Shown: piece by piece, positions 1 through 8,982 of the stretch | How the letters are laid out: each line of letters starts with the position of its first letter | Position numbering within the stretch: the first letter of the stretch is position 1 | Assembly (NCBI GenBank): GCA_029776995.1 | Contig: JAKOTZ010000026.1 | Coordinates: 1 to 36,207 of the forward strand | DNA from: Candidatus Hydrogenedentota bacterium | GTDB lineage: Bacteria > Hydrogenedentota > Hydrogenedentia > Hydrogenedentales > CAITNO01 | Direction of reading: 5' to 3' | Length of the DNA stretch: 36,207 nucleotides | The notes under the pieces: model-generated | Seen by the model: the letters and a program-made list of their open reading frames with translations, nothing else | Databases searched by the model: none | What the model was told of the DNA's origin: nothing | Program-made: the position numbers and the translations under genes

Positions 1-54
1 GGCTGGTCCTTCCGCCCAAATAAAATCGCTTTGCTTTAAACAAGGAATTGTTGC

Positions 55-2685
55 ATGCAAGAGGGAAAACGGGTGATATGGCTGATTGCAGGCATTACGC
101 TCATCTTCTTCGGGCCAAATGTAAATACCCAGGCTGATCCGGGCAATTCCCCTGATCAAAAATCCGAGGCGGGACCGAAATCGGATTCCGAAAATACTTC
201 AACAGATAATGGCGCGGAAGCTTCCTGGATATACGGTTGGGAAGAAAAGGACGATCGTCCGGTTATATATCGTTCTGTGCCTCTTTACACCGGTTCGATC
301 CGGGCTCCCCAGCCCGGTTCCAGTGAAGCTGTATCCCCCTGGGATTGGAACCGCCGCCGCGGGCTGCTTGACGCGCTGACGCGCCCGATTGAATTCGGTC
401 AGCCCAGCCTGGGCTTTGAGCCTCCGGACTGGACAGAACCACTCAGGGACATTGAAGCCGATTCCATGGAGACAGATCTGACCACCGGGAGAACCGTCCT
501 TAAACAGAATGTCCGCCTCCGTTTAGGAAGCATGCTGTTCCGGTCGGGCCAGTTCGCTTATGACAAAGAGCGGGGCGACTATGAAGCATCAGCGGGTGTT
601 ATCGTTGAACAGAGCAGCTCACGCCTGACGGCAGAACGGCTCCAATACATACTCCCGGATGAAGAAACGCTCCAGTCCAGGTTCGTTCTGATTCCTGTAG
701 ATGATGAAGAGTTTAATCGCATGCGCCTGCGCATGGGACGCCTGATCGGGGAAAATGTGGAAGTCACTGAACCTACAAGAAGTTTCCGCGCGGAACGGGT
801 AGACTACGATTTTGCCACGCGATCCGGTGAACTGATCAACGCAAGAGGCAACGCTTCCATCTTCTATTACCACGTGGGAAAACTCCACATAAAAGGTCCG
901 GATGACATGTCAGCGGAAGACCTGTGGCTGACAACCTGCCCGGACGATGATCCGCATTATCGAATCCTGATGAAAGAACTTGTCATTGAAAACAGTCAGG
1001 TCGTCAGCGGCAAGGCGGCACGCCTGCAGCTGGGAAAAGTCAAAACACCGCTGTTTTTACCCTTCTGGAAAAATGGCGACGGCCCGTACCCCTGGTCGGC
1101 CAGTTTTAACACGGGCCGCTACGCTGAAATTGGCACGTACGCCGACCTGGGAATCCAGTTTCAGGTTTCACCGGAACTGTCCCTTGGACCTCGTCTCCTG
1201 CCGACGGACAAGGGAGGCATCGGATTTGGCGGAGACCTCTATTACGATTACATGAATTCGCCTGTATCTCCGCTTTACCGCACCAGTGGTTCTGTCCACG
1301 GATTGGAGACCACAGACCGTCGGGGATATCTGGAATGGTACCACTGGTGGGAACCCAACAGGGACCTTGTCCTTCGAGGCCAGGTAGAACAGTGGTCTGA
1401 TGAGACTTTTTACAAAGACTACTTTTATGACAGCTACCGCCACCGCAGCACGCCGCGGACCTTTGCCGACCTCACGTGGAGGACTGACGATTTTATAACC
1501 GGCACCACCGCACAGGTGCACACCCACGGGTGGACACCGGAAACAGAAAAATTGCCTGAAGCGTACTTCTCTCTGCCGGATCGCCCGCTCTTGGAACGGG
1601 TTTACGCTTCATTCGATGCTTTTACGGGCTACTATGACCAGAACCTTACCGGCGCGAACGGAGCCCGAACGCTTGGCGTGGGACGGGTATCCTTTGACCT
1701 CGATCCGCTGCCCGGACTGGCCGTGACACCTTTTTATGAAGTGGAAGGTGCCTGGTATCAGCGGGATCGTTTCGGAGAGGAAAGCGCGGACAGGGTATCA
1801 AATCAAATCGGCATTACCGCCCAAAGTCGGTTCAGCCGGAAATTCCCGGGATTTGGCGGTTTTTCGGCCTTTAAACACGTCATTCTTCCGTCATTAACGG
1901 TATCCTGGCGGCCATCACCGACGCTTGATTTTGCCGAAACTCCTCAATTTGACGCCCTGGATTACATTTACGGAAGGCACCGCATAGAGAGCAAACTCAC
2001 TAACCTGTTCTACGCGCGGGACGCAGAAACCGGGTACGTCTGGCAGGCCGCGCGCCTGACGCTGTATCAGGGAAATGACCTCTGGAACGAAATCCGCAAA
2101 TCAGGCGACTATCAGATCGAACTGGACGTAAGACCCAGGCCCAACTGGGGTTCCCAGTTTGTCGGGGAACGCCACCTGGTGGATGACGACAGAAAACCGC
2201 TGACCGGCGGATGGCGTGAAATCGCGGAGCGGGATTTCTACTTGTGGTACGAAGACCGGTACGGTTTTCCCTATAACGATCGGTCGCGGGAAGTTACTGC
2301 CCTTTTCACGGACTATAATCGGGTACTGACCCAAGTCTACTACGATGATATCCCGCAGGGCGGACGTTTTCGAAGCCGCGTAGGGTTCATGTATACCGAT
2401 TCCGAAGGAAGAATCTTTAACAGGGACATCCTGTATGGCGCGGGGTTCCGCATCGATGATAACTGGGCTGTCGGGTTCGAACACATTTATGACCTCAGTG
2501 AAGGCGACCTGCGTCAACAGCTGTATGAAATTCGGCGTCGTATCCACTGCGGCCTCGAAACCGCTTTACGGTTCCGGGACCGCCGTTCCGGCTTCGACGT
2601 AAACTTTGAACTGGGACTGGCAACCTTTGGCGGTCCCACCACATCATCGGAAAAAAAACAGGAAGATAAGTCGGATACGCCATAG
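55..2685 (+). CDS. lptD: LPS-assembly protein LptD / OstA-like outer membrane protein
   Basis: 876 aa; hydrophobic N-terminal signal (VIWLIAGITLIFFG); OstA/LptA-like segment (IEADSMETDLTTGRTVLKQNVRL); LptD-type motif TTCPDDDPHYRILMKELVI...KTPLFLPFW; long aromatic-rich beta-barrel C-terminus. SD-like AAGGAA upstream of the ATG. Confidence 0.85.
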   Translation: MQEGKRVIWLIAGITLIFFGPNVNTQADPGNSPDQKSEAGPKSDSENTSTDNGAEASWIYGWEEKDDRPVIYRSVPLYTGSIRAPQPGSSEAVSPWDWNRRRGLLDALTRPIEFGQPSLGFEPPDWTEPLRDIEADSMETDLTTGRTVLKQNVRLRLGSMLFRSGQFAYDKERGDYEASAGVIVEQSSSRLTAERLQYILPDEETLQSRFVLIPVDDEEFNRMRLRMGRLIGENVEVTEPTRSFRAERVDYDFATRSGELINARGNASIFYYHVGKLHIKGPDDMSAEDLWLTTCPDDDPHYRILMKELVIENSQVVSGKAARLQLGKVKTPLFLPFWKNGDGPYPWSASFNTGRYAEIGTYADLGIQFQVSPELSLGPRLLPTDKGGIGFGGDLYYDYMNSPVSPLYRTSGSVHGLETTDRRGYLEWYHWWEPNRDLVLRGQVEQWSDETFYKDYFYDSYRHRSTPRTFADLTWRTDDFITGTTAQVHTHGWTPETEKLPEAYFSLPDRPLLERVYASFDAFTGYYDQNLTGANGARTLGVGRVSFDLDPLPGLAVTPFYEVEGAWYQRDRFGEESADRVSNQIGITAQSRFSRKFPGFGGFSAFKHVILPSLTVSWRPSPTLDFAETPQFDALDYIYGRHRIESKLTNLFYARDAETGYVWQAARLTLYQGNDLWNEIRKSGDYQIELDVRPRPNWGSQFVGERHLVDDDRKPLTGGWREIAERDFYLWYEDRYGFPYNDRSREVTALFTDYNRVLTQVYYDDIPQGGRFRSRVGFMYTDSEGRIFNRDILYGAGFRIDDNWAVGFEHIYDLSEGDLRQQLYEIRRRIHCGLETALRFRDRRSGFDVNFELGLATFGGPTTSSEKKQEDKSDTP

Positions 2686-2760
2686 TAAGGCGTTTTTTGA
2701 ATTTAGCAGGACGCGTTTATCAGGAGACATGGAAAGAGACTGTGATATGGGGGGCTCTTT

Positions 2761-3441
2761 GTGACTGCTGACTTTCGCCAACCGAATGTGGGCAAGTTCA
2801 TCTTCTGTCCCCATTGCGGCACGCAATTTCAGGTTCCTGAAGCCCTGATGGGGGGGATCGTTTATTGTGTAGCCTGCGGACACCGCTTTCAGACACCGGT
2901 CATTCCGGTCGCACCCATACCCGAAATCCCCGCCACTTCCTCAGATCACGAAGAAATACAGCACGAAATCAGTCCATCCTCCGAGGAAACCTGGAGCGGC
3001 CGCCCGTCCCGCTGGAGACAGGTTAAACTGTATGTACTCTTTGCTTTTCTGACAACTGCCGGAATCCTGCTGACGGTCTGGAAAGTGCCCACGGGGAGAA
3101 TATTGACGGATGAAATTGTATGGGTGGTTCCGGCGTTCGGCGCAATCCTGATAACCCTGGGAATTCTCACGCTGTTCACAGCTGAAATCCGACGCCTTCA
3201 GAAATACTATGTCATAGGCGAAAAGGAAATAGCGGCTTCTGAAGGGTTGCTGAATATACAGCTGAACCGCATTTTAATCCGTGACATACGCAGCCTGAAC
3301 CTGCGCGCCCGTCTGTGGGACAGGATTGTGGGCATCTGTGACATTGATATTGGTACCGCGGGTACAAGCGGTGTTGAAATTCAACTGATGGCCATTCCCC
3401 GAAAAGTGGGAGAGCGGCTGCATCGAACCAGGAATTCCTGA
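2761..3441 (+). CDS. Zinc-ribbon (MJ0042-like) membrane protein with PH-like C-terminal region
   Basis: 226 aa, GTG start; FCPHCGTQFQVPEALMGGIVYCVACGHRFQ has two CxxC knuckles; two TM segments; C-terminal YYVIGEKEIAASEGLLNIQLNRILIRDIRSLNL resembles bacterial PH (bPH2) domains. Confidence 0.6.
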   Translation: MTADFRQPNVGKFIFCPHCGTQFQVPEALMGGIVYCVACGHRFQTPVIPVAPIPEIPATSSDHEEIQHEISPSSEETWSGRPSRWRQVKLYVLFAFLTTAGILLTVWKVPTGRILTDEIVWVVPAFGAILITLGILTLFTAEIRRLQKYYVIGEKEIAASEGLLNIQLNRILIRDIRSLNLRARLWDRIVGICDIDIGTAGTSGVEIQLMAIPRKVGERLHRTRNS

Positions 3442-3455
3442 GAAATCCGCACGGA

Positions 3456-4802
3456 ATGAAAACCGTATCAGGCATACATTATTTATTGCCCGGTAACAAT
3501 GAACGATGCATCCGTCTGGAAATCCCCTGGGAAGAGGCTACACCGTTACAGTGGCTGTCCCTTTTTCCGGAACACCGCCGATGGTATTGGAAAGCCCGCG
3601 ACGATTCCGTTGAAGTAGCCGGTGTAGACGCCGTCCTGGAGGTGCATACTGACTGGTCCGGGATCAGCCAAACACTGAGTAGGGTGCGGGCACAGATTCC
3701 CAGCCATCCGGACGCAGGATGCTTTTGCGCTGTCCAGTTCCAGCCAGCGCAGGAGCAAAAGACTGGGCTTTTTGTGCTTCCCCGCTGGGAGTGTTTTCGT
3801 TCAGGCAACCGGCAGGTTCTGGCCATCCATGGCAGGGCGGATGAAAATCCGGGTACCCTGTTGAAACAGCTTAACATCATGGCAGAACAGTCATCTGCCA
3901 GACTCCGGGAAGTAGGGGAACCCGATGAACCTAATACGCCCGCCATTATATCGAGAGAAGATCTTCCGGACCGTTCAGCCTGGTTAAATACTGTACAAAA
4001 GGCTGCTACATCTATCGACATGGGACATCTCGTTAAGGTTGTGCCGGCCCGCAGGACAACCCTCAGATCTGAAACGCCCGTTGATCCGATAAATATCGTT
4101 GATCGTCTGAAGTCGCTTAACAGAACAGGTAACTTCATATTCTGTTACGCCGTACCCGGTGAAAAATATTTTATTGGCGCGTCACCGGAACGGCTGTTTG
4201 TTCGGGTGGATTCCATGGTGGGTACAGAGGCGATTGCCGGAACGGCGCCGCGAAACTCCGACAACCTTCTCGATGACAACGCAGCGCGGCATCTTTTGGC
4301 CTCCCGAAAAAACAGGGCAGAACACGAGATCGTTGTCAGATACATTACGGAGCAGCTGGAAACGCTGAACATAACCGCCCTAAAAGAGAAAACCCGTATT
4401 CTCACGCTGCCCGTGTGCCACCACCTGATTACTTCGCTGATGGGTAACATTCCCGAGGACGTAACAGACGCGCAGCTGTTAACGCTGCTCCACCCGACGC
4501 CGGCCGTGGCGGGGTATCCCAGATCGGCCGCCATACGGTGGCTCATGGAAAACGAGCCTTTCAACAGGGAGTGGTACGCGGGGCCGGTCGGCAGAATTTA
4601 TTGGCACGGCGCAGAATTCTGCGTGGGTATTCGCTCCGCTCTGGTCGAAGAGAACCTGGTGCACGCATACACCGGCGCCGGGATTGTCCGCCATTCTCAA
4701 CCCGCAGCAGAATGGAATGAGCTGGAGATCAAGCTGCAAACTATCCTGAACGCGCTGTCTCTGCCAAATATCGATGCAAGATACAAACTTAAATATTTCT
4801 GA
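3456..4802 (+). CDS. menF: Isochorismate synthase MenF
   Basis: 448 aa chorismate-binding enzyme; GTEAIAGTAPR motif, HEIVVRYITEQL, HPTPAVAGYPRSAA, GPVGRIYWHGAEFCVGIRSAL; followed directly by menD. Confidence 0.88.
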   Translation: MKTVSGIHYLLPGNNERCIRLEIPWEEATPLQWLSLFPEHRRWYWKARDDSVEVAGVDAVLEVHTDWSGISQTLSRVRAQIPSHPDAGCFCAVQFQPAQEQKTGLFVLPRWECFRSGNRQVLAIHGRADENPGTLLKQLNIMAEQSSARLREVGEPDEPNTPAIISREDLPDRSAWLNTVQKAATSIDMGHLVKVVPARRTTLRSETPVDPINIVDRLKSLNRTGNFIFCYAVPGEKYFIGASPERLFVRVDSMVGTEAIAGTAPRNSDNLLDDNAARHLLASRKNRAEHEIVVRYITEQLETLNITALKEKTRILTLPVCHHLITSLMGNIPEDVTDAQLLTLLHPTPAVAGYPRSAAIRWLMENEPFNREWYAGPVGRIYWHGAEFCVGIRSALVEENLVHAYTGAGIVRHSQPAAEWNELEIKLQTILNALSLPNIDARYKLKYF

Positions 4803-6537
4803 CGCTTCCCTACAGCAAAAATGGGCAGACCGGGTTGTCGCAGAGCTGCTCGCCGGAGGAGTTGTTGGTTTTGTCCTCAGCCCGGGATCCAGAAATACGC
4901 CGCTGGCGCTGGCCCTGGCGAGAGGGTGTCCAGACCGGACAGTCATTCACCAGGAGGAACGGGGCGCGGCCTTCTTCGCGATGGGCGCCGCCCGCGCCTG
5001 CGGAAAACCGTGGGCTGTCGTATGCACGTCCGGCAGCGCCGCAGCCAACTGGATGCCGGCCGCAGTTGAGGCGTACATGAGCCGACTGCCTCTGATACTG
5101 CTTTCTGCCGACCGTCCGGAGACACTGCATCACCGGGGGGCTAACCAAACGATTGAGCAGTCGGGCATGTTGTCGCCGTTTACCCGGCTGTCCTGGAACC
5201 TCAGCCCGCCCCTATCCCCACAGGACATTGAACAGCAGATTCGCACGCTGCATACGGCGCTTGCCGCAGCAATGGGAAGCCGTCCGGGACCGGTGCATTT
5301 GAACCTGCCGTTCCGCGAACCATTGGTGGCCTCTGATCTGCCCGAATTCATACCGGTTCCGGCCAAGGCCGTTGACTGGTATATTCTCCCCATACAGCCT
5401 GATGCCCGCACATTAAATAAAGCCCTTGAATGGATCCACGCTCCGGAATCGAAACTGGCCATTGTGGGCGGGCTAAGGAACCATATTCAGGCGCAGGCAG
5501 TACGCAGACTACTCATACAGTTGGGCTGGCCTGTATACGCGGACATTACATCCGGGCTTCGGTTGGATCCGCTGAACGGCCTGGCTGTCCCGTATGCGGA
5601 TTTGCTCGCCAGGCACTGGACAAAACACCTGGACAAACCGGACCATATCCTTTGGATCGGAGACAGCCTGATGCATCGCGTTTTTCCCGAGTGGCTTGCC
5701 AATACCGTTAAAGGCGGAACGCTCATCACAGAACACGAGGAAGGACAGGATCCCTACGGTTTTGTCAGCAACCGGATTGTTTCCGACGTGTCGTTATTCT
5801 GTGATGCGCTGGCAGCCCTGCTGCCGGAGCCGCATCCAATAACCTCAGAGATATTCAACCGGGAACGCATCACCACGGACCGCATACTTGACGCATATCC
5901 GCCGGATACTTCCTCTACTCTTAACGCATTGGAACCGCTGATCGCGCGTTGGACGCTGAAAACAGCTTCACGTTTCAATGTGAAAGTCTTTCTGGGCAAC
6001 AGCATGCCGATCCGGTGGGCGGGCCTGTACGGCCCTTACCCTGGAACAGCAACCCCTGTGTTGGCGAATCGCGGCGCCAGCGGAATTGACGGCGCGATAG
6101 CCACCGTCGCCGGCCTGAGCCAGGGGTATAGCGATCCACGTCCCATCATAGCCATTCTGGGAGACTTGACAGTTTTCCATGATCTGCCGTCGCTTGCCCT
6201 TGTTAGCTCCCAAAAGCTTCCTCTAATCCTGGTAGTTCTTAATAACGGGGGTGGGGGAATCTTTCATCATCTTCCTCAGGCGCGCTGCTGCTCTGATCTC
6301 CTAAATCCCTGGTTTACGGCCGGCTCGGCAATCCGGGATTTTTCATATGCCGCCCGCATGTTCGGACTGGACTACCTTGCGCCGGATTCCCAGGCGGACT
6401 ATCTGGTCGCGCTGGAATCCCTGCTGAAGGCTGAAACCCTCAAACCCACGCTGATTGAACTGCATTTCGACCCGGAAAAGTCTGTTGAAACACATGCCCG
6501 ATTAACGGAATACTGTCTGCAGGCACTTACCCGTTAG
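4774..6537 (+). CDS. menD: 2-succinyl-5-enolpyruvyl-6-hydroxy-3-cyclohexene-1-carboxylate synthase MenD
   Basis: 587 aa ThDP enzyme; LSPGSRNTPLALA, CTSGSAAANWMPAAVEA, LSADRPETLHHRGANQTIEQ, NRGASGIDGAIATVAGL, ILGDLTVFHDLPSLAL, NNGGGGIFHHLPQ. Confidence 0.93.
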   Translation: MQDTNLNISDASLQQKWADRVVAELLAGGVVGFVLSPGSRNTPLALALARGCPDRTVIHQEERGAAFFAMGAARACGKPWAVVCTSGSAAANWMPAAVEAYMSRLPLILLSADRPETLHHRGANQTIEQSGMLSPFTRLSWNLSPPLSPQDIEQQIRTLHTALAAAMGSRPGPVHLNLPFREPLVASDLPEFIPVPAKAVDWYILPIQPDARTLNKALEWIHAPESKLAIVGGLRNHIQAQAVRRLLIQLGWPVYADITSGLRLDPLNGLAVPYADLLARHWTKHLDKPDHILWIGDSLMHRVFPEWLANTVKGGTLITEHEEGQDPYGFVSNRIVSDVSLFCDALAALLPEPHPITSEIFNRERITTDRILDAYPPDTSSTLNALEPLIARWTLKTASRFNVKVFLGNSMPIRWAGLYGPYPGTATPVLANRGASGIDGAIATVAGLSQGYSDPRPIIAILGDLTVFHDLPSLALVSSQKLPLILVVLNNGGGGIFHHLPQARCCSDLLNPWFTAGSAIRDFSYAARMFGLDYLAPDSQADYLVALESLLKAETLKPTLIELHFDPEKSVETHARLTEYCLQALTR

Positions 6538-6559
6538 GATGGGAGTGGGAGGATCTGTT

Positions 6560-8848
6560 ATGAACAGCATGTTTCGGATGTTTCGCCCCGGATATTCCAG
6601 AATAAATACACATATTCTTCTGGGAACAATTTTTGCGGTGATCGTTTTCATTCCCAGGCATGCATTTTCGGATGACCAAAAACGCCTTGACGATCTCCTG
6701 AAAATGCTTCCTGACCATCCTCCCTTTACGGAATGGCTGGAAAAAACCGGGGAGATGCCCCCGGACTATGGACGGCTGCAGCCGGACGCGCGCGTGCGTT
6801 CTGTGCTAGAGCCTCGTCTGGAAAACGGCGAAGTTACAGCCATAACCACCCCGGAAGAATGGCGCTCTGAGCGAGAACGGCTCCTGGCAGCTTTCAGGCA
6901 GTGGTTTTTTGGCACGTATCCCCAAAATGCGGGACCGGTAACGCCAACGGAAATCGAAGAAGCCGCTTTACCGGGAGGGTTGAAGCGAGCTCTGGTATTA
7001 CGGTTTGGGCCGGACCAGAAAGCGCGCCTGTACATGGAACTGTATCTGCCGCATGGTCCGGGGCCATTTCCTGTTTTCATGACCCAGGATAATCACCGGA
7101 TGTGGGCGATGATCGCGTTTCGGCGGGGGTATGCCGCAGTGGTATACGCCGGGGCGGATTCGCGGGATGACACGGATTCTTTTGTGGATGCGTGGCCGGA
7201 ATACGACTGGTCGAAACTGCTGCGGCGAGGCTGGGCCGCCGGTCGCTGTTTGGATTATCTGCAGACCCTGCCACAAATCGATATGAACCGGGTGGTGTTG
7301 ACCGGTCATTCCCGCAACGGCAAGACATCTTTGATGGGGGCGGCTGTAGATGAACGAATTTCCGCGGTGATTTCCAGCAGTTCCGGCGTAGGGGGGAGTA
7401 TGCCTTCACGAGAATGCGGGGAACATCTTTTTGCCGAAGGCATCGAAAATATCACCCGGGTATTCCAATGGTTTCACAACCGGTGGCGTTTTTTCGCGGG
7501 CCGGGAGCATCTGGTTCCAGTGGATATGCACCATTTGGTGGCGATGGCCGCACCGCGTCCCTGTCTGCTGAGCGTAGCGGAAAATGACGATGTGGAGAAC
7601 ATGTGGGTTGCCCAGCGGGTATACTTGGCTTGTCGTCCACTCTGGGCGCTCTACGGTAAGGAAAACGCTCTTGGCATTCTCTGGCGCCCGGGAGATCACG
7701 ATACCCACACAGCCACTATTGAACAGTACCTGGACTGGTGTGACATACAGTTTGGCCGTCGTGACGGCTCCTGGGAAACAACGCTGCGTCTTCCGTGGAA
7801 CTGGGAGGAATGGAAACAGAATTACCAGAATACTTTGTCTCCGGCGCAGGCTGAAGACTGGAACGCGCCATCAAGAATCCAACGGTGGAGTAGTGCCTTG
7901 TCTCCGGAACGCCGGGTTGTTGTCTCCGAAACGGTTCGCGCTTTCCTGGGGATCGATTTACCGAGAGGGCGACCCGATCTGATGGAATATGGAAAGAATC
8001 TGGATTATGTCCAGACCATGCTCGGACAGGGCGGGACCGCAAAAGGTATCGACCGGCAGTCCACCATGTTTGGCGACTATATTCACGCGGATCTGTTCGC
8101 GCCGTCGGGCTGGCTGGAGGATGGCCGCCGGCACCCGACTGTACTCTGGCTGCCGCCGTGGAACATTCCGTCGGGATACAGCGCGTCCTACCGAAGGGGC
8201 GAACCGTTCCAGCGGACCTGCGCGCGGGCAGGGTATATCGTCTTCTGTTACGATCCGATCGGAACCGGCCGCCGGGTACGGGAAGCGGAAGATTTTTATG
8301 AACGCTATCCCAACAGATCTCTGCTGGGATTCATGGTCCGGGACGCCATGGCCGCGCTGGACGCTATGGAACAGCACCCAGCGGTAGACCGGGACCATAT
8401 TTACGTGGCAGGGTACGCACTGGGATCCCTGGTCGCTCTGCATCTTGCCGCAGTGGATGACCGGCCGGCTGGGTGGGCGTTAGCCTGCCCGCCTTTACCC
8501 TTCAGGCTGGACACGGACACTTTCCTTACGGGCGGCATTCTGCGCTGGTCATATGATTCCATGCTGCTGCCCCAGCTTGGGCTTTACGCTGGAAAAGAAA
8601 CCGAAATTCCTTACGATTTGGACGACCTGTATGCCTGCGTGGGTCACAAACCGCTGGCTGTGGTAGCACCGCAGTTTGATCGTTTTCTGCCGGCGCCGCA
8701 GCGCAACGCATACCTGGAAACCGTTTCAGCTATTGCAACAGCTAACGGTACCCGGCTGGTAATCCGGCAGCCCCACGCCTACAATCACTTTGACCAGACC
8801 GCCCAGGAAACACTGCTGGACGCACTGCGTGAAGCGATAGACCGATGA
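6560..8848 (+). CDS. Secreted two-domain alpha/beta hydrolase; N-terminal domain CE15/acetyl-xylan-esterase-like
   Basis: ORF opens at 6539, but ATG 6560 has an SD-like GGGAGGA and precedes a signal-peptide-like segment. Domain 1 nucleophile elbow GHSRNGK (CE15-like GxSRxGK) and a candidate His in RPGDHDTHTATIEQYLDW; domain 2 elbow GYALG. Confidence 0.7.
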   Translation: MNSMFRMFRPGYSRINTHILLGTIFAVIVFIPRHAFSDDQKRLDDLLKMLPDHPPFTEWLEKTGEMPPDYGRLQPDARVRSVLEPRLENGEVTAITTPEEWRSERERLLAAFRQWFFGTYPQNAGPVTPTEIEEAALPGGLKRALVLRFGPDQKARLYMELYLPHGPGPFPVFMTQDNHRMWAMIAFRRGYAAVVYAGADSRDDTDSFVDAWPEYDWSKLLRRGWAAGRCLDYLQTLPQIDMNRVVLTGHSRNGKTSLMGAAVDERISAVISSSSGVGGSMPSRECGEHLFAEGIENITRVFQWFHNRWRFFAGREHLVPVDMHHLVAMAAPRPCLLSVAENDDVENMWVAQRVYLACRPLWALYGKENALGILWRPGDHDTHTATIEQYLDWCDIQFGRRDGSWETTLRLPWNWEEWKQNYQNTLSPAQAEDWNAPSRIQRWSSALSPERRVVVSETVRAFLGIDLPRGRPDLMEYGKNLDYVQTMLGQGGTAKGIDRQSTMFGDYIHADLFAPSGWLEDGRRHPTVLWLPPWNIPSGYSASYRRGEPFQRTCARAGYIVFCYDPIGTGRRVREAEDFYERYPNRSLLGFMVRDAMAALDAMEQHPAVDRDHIYVAGYALGSLVALHLAAVDDRPAGWALACPPLPFRLDTDTFLTGGILRWSYDSMLLPQLGLYAGKETEIPYDLDDLYACVGHKPLAVVAPQFDRFLPAPQRNAYLETVSAIATANGTRLVIRQPHAYNHFDQTAQETLLDALREAIDR

Positions 8849-8889
8849 TAATATATAGTAATAATCAGTAATTTTTCTCGTTAAATCCG

Positions 8890-8954
8890 GAAATTTTCAA
8901 ATTTCTAATTTTTATTTACTGTCAAAAGGTGTATAATATATAGAGAAAATTTTC
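8890..8954. promoter_or_regulatory. Candidate promoter/operator region of the hyd maturation operon
   Basis: TATAAT at 8932-8937; inverted repeat GAAATTT-TC-AAATTTC at 8890-8905; perfect palindrome GAAAATTTTC at 8945-8954; unusually AT-rich. No good -35 box recognised. Confidence 0.4.
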
Positions 8955-8982
8955 CGTTTTGCCAATACAAAGGATGAGACTC

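Noticed and set aside
3479-4138. 219-aa minus-strand ORF inside menF
   Set aside because: Shadow ORF over a well supported menF gene.
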